A stretch of DNA of 64,000 nt, taken from assembly GCF_036962705.1 (NCBI RefSeq), contig NZ_JBALOQ010000034.1:1-64000 (forward strand), given 5' to 3'. The translations under genes were made by a program, and so were the position numbers. The stretch's first letter is position 1, and each line of letters opens with the position of its first letter. Origin of the DNA: Ferdinandcohnia sp036962705. GTDB lineage: Bacteria > Bacillota > Bacilli > Bacillales > Bacillaceae_L. This document shows positions 26,580 through 34,549 of this stretch, piece by piece. The notes beneath the pieces were generated by a model. That model had not been told where the DNA came from. It was given only the letters and a program-made list of their open reading frames with translations, and searched no databases.

Positions 26580-27296
26580 TTAATTATTTTGAGTAGTATG
26601 AGTCCTAAATAGCATTTCTGAAACAGTTACAAATTCATATCCATCCTTTTCCAGTTTTGTAAGTATATGATCTAATGCTTGAATGGTTTGAGTTCGATTT
26701 CCACCTGAATCATGCAAGAGGACAATATTTCCTGGTTTTATCCCCGAAATTACCCGCTTTGTTATCGTGTTAACCCCTGGATTTTTCCAATCTTCCGTAT
26801 CTTGATGCCACGACCATAAAACAACATGATATCCATTTTCGACAGCCGTGTTAATAATAATATCATTATAATTCCCACCAACTGGCCGAAAAAGAGTTGG
26901 GCTATACCCTGTTATTTCCTTAAGAACGTCAGTAGTTTTTACGATTTCATTCTCAAGTTTTTGGGAATCTCTCATGATACTTGAATGATTAAAGGTGTGA
27001 TTGGCAATTTCATGACCATCTAAAACTTCACGACGAATAATTTCAGGGTATGTATTTGCATGTTTTCCAACAACGAAAAAAGTTGCTTTTGCTTTGTGCT
27101 TTGCTAAAACATCTAAAATATCAGGAGTGTAGACTGGATTTGGACCATCATCAAATGTGATAGCTACCATTTTCTCATCTGTCTTCACTTCCCACGTAAC
27201 TTTCCCCGTTTTTTCATACTCAAAGCGTTCTTTTGCAATTGCAGGAATATGATTGAAAGACAGTAAAAGGACGATCAATAATATGCATCTTCCCAA
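26580..27296 (-). CDS. Secreted polysaccharide deacetylase (NodB domain)
   Basis: This 238-residue protein has a signal peptide (about residues 1-21) and a NodB domain. Catalytic motifs are ITFDDGPNP (46-54), the metal histidines in HEIANHTFNHSS, RPVGGNYN, and LLHDSGGNRTQT near the C-terminus. Family members remove N-acetyl groups from peptidoglycan or other polysaccharides outside the cell. The start is TTG 27296 with AGGAGG seven bases upstream. It is a single gene. Confidence 0.9.
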   Translation of the reverse strand: MGRCILLIVLLLSFNHIPAIAKERFEYEKTGKVTWEVKTDEKMVAITFDDGPNPVYTPDILDVLAKHKAKATFFVVGKHANTYPEIIRREVLDGHEIANHTFNHSSIMRDSQKLENEIVKTTDVLKEITGYSPTLFRPVGGNYNDIIINTAVENGYHVVLWSWHQDTEDWKNPGVNTITKRVISGIKPGNIVLLHDSGGNRTQTIQALDHILTKLEKDGYEFVTVSEMLFRTHTTQNN

Positions 27297-27387
27297 AGAA
27301 GTTCCTCCTTTTATCGTAAGGCTTTATTGGGTAGTTTATGGATTTTTATTAATATTTATTTAAGCGTTAGACGGAATTTTATTGTAT

Positions 27388-27419
27388 AAAAAAAATGACG
27401 AGACCTATCTCTCGTCATT
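27388..27419 (-). terminator. Terminator of the DUF218 gene
   Basis: Stem AATGACGAGA / TCTCGTCATT has a six-base loop, followed by a long T run on the minus strand. Confidence 0.88.
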
Positions 27420-27432
27420 AGATGCTTGTTTT

Positions 27433-28020
27433 TTATTTTGTTATATACTTTTCTAGATAATATTTCGTAACCGACAAATACTCGCGACTATATGCTTTTA
27501 GCAATGTAATTTGTGGGGTTTTTGCTGGTAGACCTTCCACCTTTAAACCGGCGTCTCTCGCAATTTGAATCGAACGGTACAGATGATAATCATTTGTCAC
27601 AATAATCCCAAGCTTTGCATCTTGAGGGATAAATTCTTTTGAGAATTGAATGTTTTCATATGTACTTGTTGATCGGTCTTCAAGGAAGATTCTTGATTCA
27701 GAAATCCCTTTTTTCACTAGTTCTCGTCTTATTGCTTCAGCTTCTGTGATATCCTCCCCTGGTCCCTGTCCGCCTGAAGCAATTAAAATCGTATTCTCAT
27801 TCTCCTTCGCATACTCTGCAGCTGCATCAATTCTATATTGCAACGCGAGTGATGGGATTTCACTGTTCACCTTTGCACCGAGAACAACTAAATAATCCGC
27901 ATTTTTGGGCGGTACTGCATCCACATAATGAGAAATTTTATAATGGATGATTCCGAAATAGGCAATACCTATGATGAGTAAAATTCCAATTAAAAGTAGC
28001 ATCATTTTCCTCTTTTTCAA
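27433..28020 (-). CDS. YdcF/SanA-family (DUF218) membrane-anchored protein
   Basis: This 195-residue protein has one N-terminal membrane segment (about 6-25) followed by a DUF218 domain: VVLGAKVNSEIPSLALQYR, SGGQGPGEDITEAEAI, EDRSTSTYENIQFSKE and VTNDYHLYRS. This family (YdcF, SanA, ElyC) is linked to envelope integrity; the exact reaction is unknown. The likely start is TTG 28020 (AAAGGGG ten bases upstream). Confidence 0.88.
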   Translation of the reverse strand: MKKRKMMLLLIGILLIIGIAYFGIIHYKISHYVDAVPPKNADYLVVLGAKVNSEIPSLALQYRIDAAAEYAKENENTILIASGGQGPGEDITEAEAIRRELVKKGISESRIFLEDRSTSTYENIQFSKEFIPQDAKLGIIVTNDYHLYRSIQIARDAGLKVEGLPAKTPQITLLKAYSREYLSVTKYYLEKYITK

Positions 28021-28119
28021 ATAGTCACAACCCCTTTAGGGCTATTCTACCATTATATCAAATGGACAAAAAAGGAATTTTCCGAAAAAAATTCATGCCC
28101 TTTTGAGGATTCACGAATT

Positions 28120-28938
28120 TTAGTTTAGCCAATTTGGATTTTCAAAATCTTCGTTGTATGGGATAAAGCTATCCATTTCGGTATCGGCTCGCTCCAGGAC
28201 GTCCTCTGAATTCATCTTTGAGACAAATCCAAGCTCGCGCGTTGCGTTATCCGTTGACCACGGTTTATCTTTGTTATCTGATACCCCATAATATGTACCA
28301 AACTTGATGGTTGATTGGATAGCTAAATCAAATAACTGGATCACATCGTTATGACTTAATAATGTTTTATTGATCCGAGGTATCGTTTGTAAATCCTTCA
28401 CTTCATTTCGTCTGACACTGCCAATTCGCAAATTAATTACAGATAGATTGTTTTCCTCTTCATATGCTAAAATATGTCCGATATTTTCTGATGCCAATTT
28501 TAAAGTGCCATATAAGGTCCTTGAGTATGGATAATCATCAATAGTGATCTCACGGCCGAGTGCTGAAATTCCATCTTTCTCATAAAAATCCGTCACATGG
28601 TTACTGCTAGCATAAACCACCTTAGGAATGCCGCGCTCAATCGCAGCCCTTAAAATGTAGAAAGATGAAAGGAAATGAATTTCAGTCTTTTTATGAAATT
28701 GTGTAAGATCTTTAAAATCATTTTTGGTGCTTACATTAAGTAGGTTAATTAGCGCATCACAATCAGCTGGAATTTTACTCACAAGATCTTCAAAATTTGT
28801 TGCATCGACCTGGATGTGATTTGGGTAATTATCTACCTTTTTATCAAGAATAATGATTTCGTATTTATTGTTTAGTCCTTCTTCAAGGATGGAACCTATT
28901 AGTCCAGTCCCACCGATGATGGCAACCTTTTTTTTCAT
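28120..28938 (-). CDS. NAD-dependent epimerase/dehydratase family protein
   Basis: This 272-residue extended short-chain dehydrogenase has the Rossmann motif IIGGTGLIGSIL (about 7-18), VVYASSNHVTD and the catalytic YGTLK (YxxxK). The layout is closest to uronate-dehydrogenase/epimerase-like proteins (SSNHV...YGxxK...LRIGS). The substrate is not evident. It is monocistronic; downstream to 28021 only AT-rich sequence is seen. Confidence 0.85.
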   Translation of the reverse strand: MKKKVAIIGGTGLIGSILEEGLNNKYEIIILDKKVDNYPNHIQVDATNFEDLVSKIPADCDALINLLNVSTKNDFKDLTQFHKKTEIHFLSSFYILRAAIERGIPKVVYASSNHVTDFYEKDGISALGREITIDDYPYSRTLYGTLKLASENIGHILAYEEENNLSVINLRIGSVRRNEVKDLQTIPRINKTLLSHNDVIQLFDLAIQSTIKFGTYYGVSDNKDKPWSTDNATRELGFVSKMNSEDVLERADTEMDSFIPYNEDFENPNWLN

Positions 28939-29049
28939 TGTATTGCTCCCCTTTATGACGAGTCTTACTTTTTAAAATTTGTAGTTTTTAGGAAAACATA
29001 CATTGGTTTGACCATCATTTGGTTACATTTTGGGGTAATAGTCGTGACG

Positions 29050-29172
29050 ATTTGATTTCTATCGGCGTTATTTTTGTTCTATCGATTTTATTTTGATTCT
29101 ATCGACGTTATTTCATTTCTATCGACGATAATTCGATTCTATCGACGTTAGCAGCCATCCTATCGATTTTAA
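29050..29172. repeat. 20-bp intergenic tandem repeat array
   Basis: TCTATCG (TCCTATCG in the last unit) recurs at exactly 20-bp steps: 29058, 29078, 29098, 29118, 29138 and 29158. The consensus unit is TTCTATCGACGTTATTTTGA. Six contiguous units lie between cutC and the epimerase gene. They are not open in a single frame (20 is not a multiple of 3). Confidence 0.9.
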
Positions 29173-29185
29173 CCAAAATTCCAAA

Positions 29186-29224
29186 ATTAAAGGATGCCCG
29201 AATCTACGTTCAGACATCCTTTTT
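29186..29224 (-). terminator. Terminator of cutC
   Basis: Stem AAAGGATG / CATCCTTT has an 18-base loop and lies next to the cutC stop; T-rich on both strands. Confidence 0.75.
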
Positions 29225-29227
29225 GTA

Positions 29228-29917
29228 TTAGCCGAATAAATCTCTTATCTTTTTAATTGTATTCCCATTAATTGGTTCACTAAACTTCCCATTTATCCTC
29301 ACAGCCGAACCGAAATGATAATCGGTTGCGTGAAGTTCTTGGTGAAGCTCCACGATGTTATTATGAGAAAGACCTGAACCCGGCATAATCACCGGTGATG
29401 ACTTTTCTCTAGATAGAGCCAGCATCGCCTTGAGATTTTCTACACCATCTAATGCCTTTTGTGCTCCTCCAGAGGTTAACACTGTTTGAATTGAATCACT
29501 GTATTTTTGAAGGGTTTTATAGGCTTCGATAATATCCTTCGCTTCATCAATCGCACGGTGGAAGGTAATCTTCATTCCCCCCGCCGCCTCAATAACCTTT
29601 TCGAGAAAAGCTTCATCTATTTCTCCATTTTCAGCTAAAGATCCAAACACAATTCCTGCTGCCCCAAGTTCCTTACAAATTTTTATATCCTCTAAAATAA
29701 CCCGTTTGTCGTCTTCTGAGTACGTAAATGAGTAGCCATGAGGGCGGACCATGACATGAACGGGGATAGAGACCGCTTGGACAACATCTTGGATGATGCC
29801 ATAGGAAGGTGTTAGTCCTCCTTCTGTCATCGCGGTTACAAGTTCTAAGCGATTTGCGCCATATTCCTCTGCTAGTTTTGCATCATTTGCATTTTGGACA
29901 ATAATTTCTATTAACAT
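29228..29917 (-). CDS. cutC: CutC-family protein
   Basis: This 229-residue TIM-barrel protein has the CutC signatures GANRLELVTAMTEGGLTPS (about 20-38), VHVMVRPHGYSFTYS, FHRAIDE and MPGSGLSHNN. It was named for copper homeostasis in E. coli, but its biochemical role is unsettled. Length is typical of the compact bacterial form. It is monocistronic. Confidence 0.94.
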   Translation of the reverse strand: MLIEIIVQNANDAKLAEEYGANRLELVTAMTEGGLTPSYGIIQDVVQAVSIPVHVMVRPHGYSFTYSEDDKRVILEDIKICKELGAAGIVFGSLAENGEIDEAFLEKVIEAAGGMKITFHRAIDEAKDIIEAYKTLQKYSDSIQTVLTSGGAQKALDGVENLKAMLALSREKSSPVIMPGSGLSHNNIVELHQELHATDYHFGSAVRINGKFSEPINGNTIKKIRDLFG

Positions 29918-29939
29918 TGTTACTTCCTACTTTCATAAA

Positions 29940-30003
29940 GGAACCATGGGGACGGTTCTGGTGGTCCCTATTAAGGAACCAGGAGAACCGTCCCTCTGGT
30001 TCC
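29940..30003. repeat. REP-like inverted pair A
   Basis: Two 29-bp halves face each other with a 6-bp spacer: GGAACCATGGGGACGGTTCT... (29940-29968) and GGAACCAGGAGAACCGTCCC... (29975-30003). The second is nearly the reverse complement of the first. Pair B lies at 30566-30663 on the other side of the DUF1648 gene. The GGGACGGTTC core recurs in Bacillaceae and clostridial intergenic elements linked to REP-associated tyrosine transposases. No such transposase is present here. Confidence 0.85.
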
Positions 30004-30005
30004 GT

Positions 30006-30506
30006 TCATTTTTTGCGTAATTTGATCATCTTGTACATATAATAACCCATTGTTCCAAAAATAGACACGAGCATTCCAATCATGTACCACATGCCTAACC
30101 CCTCTTTACCTTGGGCGACAGTGACCATTTCCAAAGCGCCAATCGCCAAAAAGAAAGTAAGAAAAAAATTCATTGTAATGAGCATTTTTCGCGAGTTTCT
30201 ATATAGACCTTCCGCGTTTTCTGGCGTCACCTCGACAGGGTAATTATGAATATGTGGAAACATACCTATGATAAGCATAGTTTTAAATAAAAAGGTTGCG
30301 ATTATGGGGAGGATAAGAACACTCCATTTTCCACCCCAGCTATCGGGCTCCCCTGCGAAGTTAAAATGGGTCGGAACTCGATCTGGAATCTCGCTCCAGT
30401 TTATGATGATATATACATATATACCAAGTAAAAATAAAACCGAGAGCGACACTAATATTTTTTCAGAAAATGTTTTCGGCAACTTCAAAATAGGTCTTTC
30501 AGACAT
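30006..30506 (-). CDS. DUF1648-domain membrane protein
   Basis: This 166-residue protein has four predicted membrane segments. After the first comes the DUF1648 motif IPDRVPTHFNFAGEPDSWGG (about residues 41-60). DUF1648 occurs in SdpI-like immunity proteins and in uncharacterised membrane proteins. The start is ATG 30506 with AAAGGGG upstream. The gene ends 2 bp from REP-like pair A and starts about 60 bp from pair B. The function is unknown. Confidence 0.82.
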   Translation of the reverse strand: MSERPILKLPKTFSEKILVSLSVLFLLGIYVYIIINWSEIPDRVPTHFNFAGEPDSWGGKWSVLILPIIATFLFKTMLIIGMFPHIHNYPVEVTPENAEGLYRNSRKMLITMNFFLTFFLAIGALEMVTVAQGKEGLGMWYMIGMLVSIFGTMGYYMYKMIKLRKK

Positions 30507-30565
30507 AACAACCACCCCTTTACATACTTTTTATACGATGCAGGAGTGGGAAAGGTTTCATTTTA

Positions 30566-30663
30566 GGAACCAGGGGACGGTTCTTGTGGTCCCAAGATGT
30601 GTTAAATCGAAAAACATTTTGTAGAACACCCACAGGAACCAAGAGAACCGTCCCTCTGGTACC
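30566..30663. repeat. REP-like inverted pair B
   Basis: Halves GGAACCAGGGGACGGTTCTT... (30566-30593) and GGAACCAAGAGAACCGTCCC... (30635-30663) face each other with a 41-bp spacer. They match pair A at most positions. The right half abuts the stop of the ABC permease gene (30665). Confidence 0.85.
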
Positions 30664-30664
30664 C

Positions 30665-31720
30665 TCATTTTGTTCCATTTTGCATTCTCAATCCTGCTAG
30701 TTTGGTTAGGATGATATAGGCAACTATGCTAAATCCAAGTCCCCCTAGGTGGTAGGATAGAAGATTTAGAGCCGAGCCAAATACCATTCCACCAAATAGG
30801 TAGAAACAGATGATCACGCCAACTTTCAGGTATGGAAGCAGCTTCTCATATGCCAAAATTTTACCGTTGTTTTCACTTTTTATTCTAGAAGCCAAAAGGT
30901 TCATAAAGAAAAGTGATAACCCTGTTACAATAGTTGGAACAATAAGGAAAAGAAGTCCAAAGGTTGGAGTAGATTGCTTCCAAACAAAGACATCATTGAT
31001 GAAATTATCAACCTCAATTAGCATGATAGGAAATGATAGAAAATCAAAAATCAAACCAACATTGTATACTTTATATAGTTGATAAAAAGGTGTTCCCGTA
31101 ACCGCATAATAATGAAATCTATATGCCTGTATGACCAGATTATATAAGCCGTAGGGCAGAAATAGAAAAATAATACTAAACGCAAATTGCGAAACAATAC
31201 TCGCCCCAATAAAACCAATGAATAGACTAAAAGAATAGATTCCCACGAGTGAGAAAAGGGCGATGATGAAATAGATTCCTAATGCTGATAAAGGTAAATA
31301 GTCGTGGATCGCAGAATTTACTAATATAAATACTGAAATTAGTACGCTAACACCTAATGCAGCAATGATATGTGCGATCCCAAACAACCATTTATTAAAA
31401 AAGATTTCTTGTCTCTTATATGGTAGTGACAATGTAAAATCCAAACTTTGGTTTGTACGTTCTAAACCAATTAGAATGGAAGCTAGTAACACAACCACAA
31501 TCATTTGAAATACCCCGACATCCATAAAGTCATGGAAATGAAAGGAATAGTTTTCTAAGGACCCCGATTCCTCCATGTGAAGTCGCATGGAGCGTTCCTG
31601 AATATCGATAAACCCGAAAAATTTGTAAGCGAAGTAAAGACACACCAACCAAAGTCCCCACACCACAAACTTCGACTGCTTGTAATTCCTTAGCCATAGT
31701 GCTTTATTAAACAATTTCAT
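30665..31720 (-). CDS. ABC transporter permease (YtrC/YtrD-like)
   Basis: This 351-residue ABC-2-type permease has about eight hydrophobic segments. TNQSLDFTLSLPYKRQEIFFNKW is the cytoplasmic loop that follows the second segment in this family. It overlaps the ATPase gene by 14 bp, so it is translationally coupled. It is the third gene of a ytrABC-like operon. In B. subtilis the ytr operon responds to cell-wall antibiotics such as ramoplanin. Confidence 0.85.
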   Translation of the reverse strand: MKLFNKALWLRNYKQSKFVVWGLWLVCLYFAYKFFGFIDIQERSMRLHMEESGSLENYSFHFHDFMDVGVFQMIVVVLLASILIGLERTNQSLDFTLSLPYKRQEIFFNKWLFGIAHIIAALGVSVLISVFILVNSAIHDYLPLSALGIYFIIALFSLVGIYSFSLFIGFIGASIVSQFAFSIIFLFLPYGLYNLVIQAYRFHYYAVTGTPFYQLYKVYNVGLIFDFLSFPIMLIEVDNFINDVFVWKQSTPTFGLLFLIVPTIVTGLSLFFMNLLASRIKSENNGKILAYEKLLPYLKVGVIICFYLFGGMVFGSALNLLSYHLGGLGFSIVAYIILTKLAGLRMQNGTK

Positions 31721-32591
31721 CCCCTCCTAATGCTGACACAAACATGTCTTCAAGTGACATAGGCAATTCCTCTAAAAGAATAGGATGATTTTCTCTTAAT
31801 CGGTCTACTGTTTCATCTGTATTTCCTTTTATTAAAAGTGTATTTACACGTCCAATTTGACTAATAACTTCTATATTTGAAAGCTTACTAATCTCTTCAG
31901 GAATGCCATTTCCCTTAAAGACTACCTGTACTTTTTTATAGTGCAGTTTAGCATCCTCCATTGTAACGATGGACTCGACTTCCCCGTCCTTCAACATAAT
32001 GATTGTATCTGCGATTTTCTCTAGCTCATCTAATTGATGACTTGAAATAAGTAGAGAAACTCTTGATTCCGCTACTTCCTCTAATAGAAACTGGAGAATT
32101 TGTCTTTTTATTATCACATCTAGCCCATTGGTTGGCTCATCCAATATAATCAGTTTTGCCTTTGTTGAGATAGCCAAAATCATTAACAATAATGCCTTCA
32201 TCCCACGTGAAAAGGTCCGGATTTTTCGCTTTTCTGGAAGGTTGAAACGCTGTAAAAGCTGATAAAAATACTTTTTATCAAAATTCACGTAAATCGCTTC
32301 ATATAAAGTTACGAGCTCTTTAATACTGTAGCCATTAAATGTTGCAATTGAATCAGGAACAAATACCATATCCCCTTTGACCTCAGGGTTTGTCACGATA
32401 TTTTTCCCTTGAAACACAACCTCCCCCTGATCTGCATCTAAAATTCCAACAAGGCTTCTTAGCAGCGTTGTTTTTCCGACTCCATTTCGTCCAACCAATC
32501 CAACAATAGACCCTGCTCCAATTGAAAAAGAAATATTTTGTAAGACTCTTTCTCCTTCAATGCTTTTTGAAAGATTATAGACGTTAAGCAT
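31707..32591 (-). CDS. ABC transporter ATP-binding protein (YtrB-like)
   Basis: This 294-residue ATPase has Walker A GLVGRNGVGKTTLLRSL (about 32-48), signature FSRGMKALLLMILA (a degenerate form of LSGGQ), Walker B LIILDEPTNGLD and switch histidine in LLISSHQLDE. It overlaps both neighbours (8 bp with the GntR regulator, 14 bp with the permease), marking a tight operon. Confidence 0.93.
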   Translation of the reverse strand: MLNVYNLSKSIEGERVLQNISFSIGAGSIVGLVGRNGVGKTTLLRSLVGILDADQGEVVFQGKNIVTNPEVKGDMVFVPDSIATFNGYSIKELVTLYEAIYVNFDKKYFYQLLQRFNLPEKRKIRTFSRGMKALLLMILAISTKAKLIILDEPTNGLDVIIKRQILQFLLEEVAESRVSLLISSHQLDELEKIADTIIMLKDGEVESIVTMEDAKLHYKKVQVVFKGNGIPEEISKLSNIEVISQIGRVNTLLIKGNTDETVDRLRENHPILLEELPMSLEDMFVSALGGDEIV

Positions 32592-32979
32592 TGCTGTCCT
32601 TCCCCCCTAACTCCTCGACATACTTTTCGATCCACTCAACAAATGTTTCTTTATTTATCCCTAGATAAGAAGCCTCTACGAGTAAAAGCTTTAATGATTG
32701 TTTGATTTCCTCCACTTTTTCATCATCCACCTTCTTTGGAATCTGTTCGGAAACAAATGTACCCTTTCCCCTTCGCGTTTCGATAATTCCCTGTCGTTCA
32801 AGCTCTTGATATGCCTTGCTGACAGTGTTTGGGTTAACAAGCAAGGTCGAGGAAAGCTCACGAACACTTAATAATTTTTCATCAGGCTGAAGGGCTCCTT
32901 TTAATATGAGTTCCTTAACTTGGTTTACAATTTGTTCCCAAATTGGTGTATTACTACGTTCATCTAAATGAAAATACAA
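32584..32979 (-). CDS. GntR-family repressor (YtrA-like)
   Basis: This protein has about 131 residues. The N-terminal winged HTH carries PIWEQIVNQVKELILKGAL, ELSSTLLVNPNTVSKAYQEL and GIIETRRGKGTFV. The short C-terminal part is the YtrA-type two-helix dimerisation region. TTG 32979 is preferred (AAAGGGG eight bases upstream); a GTG at 32988 is possible. It heads the ABC operon. A YtrA-type operator overlaps its promoter, so it is autoregulated. Confidence 0.9.
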   Translation of the reverse strand: MYFHLDERSNTPIWEQIVNQVKELILKGALQPDEKLLSVRELSSTLLVNPNTVSKAYQELERQGIIETRRGKGTFVSEQIPKKVDDEKVEEIKQSLKLLLVEASYLGINKETFVEWIEKYVEELGGKDSNA

Positions 32980-33021
32980 ACAAAACACCCCTTTCAGTTA
33001 ATCTATGCCATTCGTGTTTTA

Positions 33022-33046
33022 GGTGTATTATATCATGTAGTACACT
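33022..33046 (-). promoter_or_regulatory. YtrA-type operator over the -10 region
   Basis: GGTGTA-N13-TACACT on the plus strand reads AGTGTA-N13-TACACC on the minus strand. This matches the YtrA inverted repeat AGTGTA-N13-TACACT with one change. A TATAAT (minus strand, 33027-33032) lies inside it, so binding would block the ytr-like promoter. Confidence 0.75.
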
Positions 33047-33198
33047 CAATACATTATAGGACATCAACTTTCATGTCAATATACATTCGCCTAATTTTGT
33101 GAAAATTATATTTCGTTACCAAATTCGTTTCTGGTAAACTAAAGGAGCAATACTTACTTTCGTGCTAGATTTTCAGCACCCTACAAAGGAGAATACAT

Positions 33199-34431
33199 AT
33201 GTCTAAGTTCGAACAAACGCTTGAAAAATATGCTGATTTAGCTGTACGCGTTGGGGTTAATGTTCAAAAAGGACAGAACCTTCTTATTCATGCACCTATT
33301 TCAGCTGCGGAATATGTAAGAAAAGTGGTGAAAAAAGCCTATGAGGCTGGAGCAAGAAATGTATTAATCGAGTGGAATGATGATGAAATTATTCGCACAC
33401 GTTTTGACCTCGCACCCGATGAAGCGTTTCTCGATTATCCAATGTGGAAGGCAAAAGGAATGGAAGACCTTGCGGAGAACGGAGCAGCCTTTTTATCCAT
33501 CATTTCGTCCAATCCGGATTTATTAAAAGGCGTCAACCCTGAGCGAATTGCTCATGCGAATAAAACGGCAGGTCAAGCGTTGGAAAAGTTCCGAAATTAT
33601 TCTCAGGCTGATAAAGTCAGCTGGTCTGTCATTGCTGTCCCTTCAGAGAGTTGGGCAGAAAAAGTATTCCCAGACTTAGCTTCAGAGGAGCAAGTGGAAA
33701 AATTATGGGATGCCATTTTCCAAGCAGCTCGTGTTGATGTTGAAGACCCTGTTCATGCATGGAAGGAACACAATGCGACTTTGCATGCTAAGGTTGAATA
33801 CTTAAACAAGAAAAGATATAAAAAATTACATTATAAAGCACCTGGAACTGACTTAGTGGTCGAACTACCTGAAGACCATGTATGGATTGGCGGCGGTGGT
33901 GAGAATGAACAAAACATTGAGTTCGTTGCCAATATGCCAACTGAGGAGGTATTTACAGTTCCTAAAAAAGACGGTGTAAGTGGATATGTTAGCAGTACAA
34001 AGCCTCTAAATTACGGAGGAAGCTTAATCGACCAATTTACATTAACCTTTGAAAATGGACGCATCATTGATGTGAAGGCAGAAACAGGTGAAGATACATT
34101 AAAACGTCTTGTGGAAACTGATGAAGGCAGCCACTATTTAGGAGAGGTTGCACTTGTTCCACATAGCTCACCTATTTCCCAATCAAAAATTCTTTTCTAT
34201 AACACGCTATTTGATGAAAATGCATCCAATCACTTCGCAATTGGAAATGCATATGCCTTTTGTATTGAAGGTGGTAAAACGATGTCTCGTGAGGAGCTTG
34301 TGCAAAAAGGTGCAAACTCAAGTATCACGCATGTCGATTTCATGGTCGGCTCAGGCGATATGGATATCGACGGCATTACTGCCGATGGCACTAAAGAACC
34401 TGTTTTCCGCAACGGGAACTGGGCATTTTAA
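33199..34431 (+). CDS. M29-family aminopeptidase (AmpS/PepS type)
   Basis: This 410-residue metallo-aminopeptidase of the thermophilic M29 family starts FEQTLEKYADLAVRVGVNVQ. It has metal-binding segments VKAETGEDTLKRL, LGEVALVPHSSPIS, FYNTLFDENASNH and HVDFMVGSGDMDIDG. Length is typical. It removes N-terminal residues from peptides in the cytoplasm. CAAAGGAGAATACAT precedes the ATG. It is divergent from the ytr-like operon and followed by two terminators. Confidence 0.94.
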   Translation: MSKFEQTLEKYADLAVRVGVNVQKGQNLLIHAPISAAEYVRKVVKKAYEAGARNVLIEWNDDEIIRTRFDLAPDEAFLDYPMWKAKGMEDLAENGAAFLSIISSNPDLLKGVNPERIAHANKTAGQALEKFRNYSQADKVSWSVIAVPSESWAEKVFPDLASEEQVEKLWDAIFQAARVDVEDPVHAWKEHNATLHAKVEYLNKKRYKKLHYKAPGTDLVVELPEDHVWIGGGGENEQNIEFVANMPTEEVFTVPKKDGVSGYVSSTKPLNYGGSLIDQFTLTFENGRIIDVKAETGEDTLKRLVETDEGSHYLGEVALVPHSSPISQSKILFYNTLFDENASNHFAIGNAYAFCIEGGKTMSREELVQKGANSSITHVDFMVGSGDMDIDGITADGTKEPVFRNGNWAF

Positions 34432-34439
34432 TTAGTAAG

Positions 34440-34477
34440 GCACCATCAGGATTATTAGCTCCTGGTGGTGCTTTTTT
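34440..34477 (+). terminator. Terminator of the M29 aminopeptidase
   Basis: Stem GCACCATCAGGA / TCCTGGTGGTGC (one G:T pair) is followed by TTTTTT. Confidence 0.9.
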
Positions 34478-34508
34478 CATTCTAATAACCCCGTCACCTA
34501 ATAAACTT

Positions 34509-34546
34509 GAAAAAGTTCAGTGTTTTTAAGCACTGAACTTTTTTTT
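34509..34546. terminator. Bidirectional terminator, mainly for the ABC-F gene
   Basis: A 12-bp perfect stem, AAAAGTTCAGTG / CACTGAACTTTT, has T runs on both strands, 4 bp beyond the ABC-F stop. Confidence 0.9.
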
Positions 34547-34549
34547 ACT

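Noticed and set aside
29940..30663. An insertion sequence bounded by the REP-like pairs
   Set aside because: The only gene between them is a DUF1648 membrane protein; no transposase or target duplication was seen.
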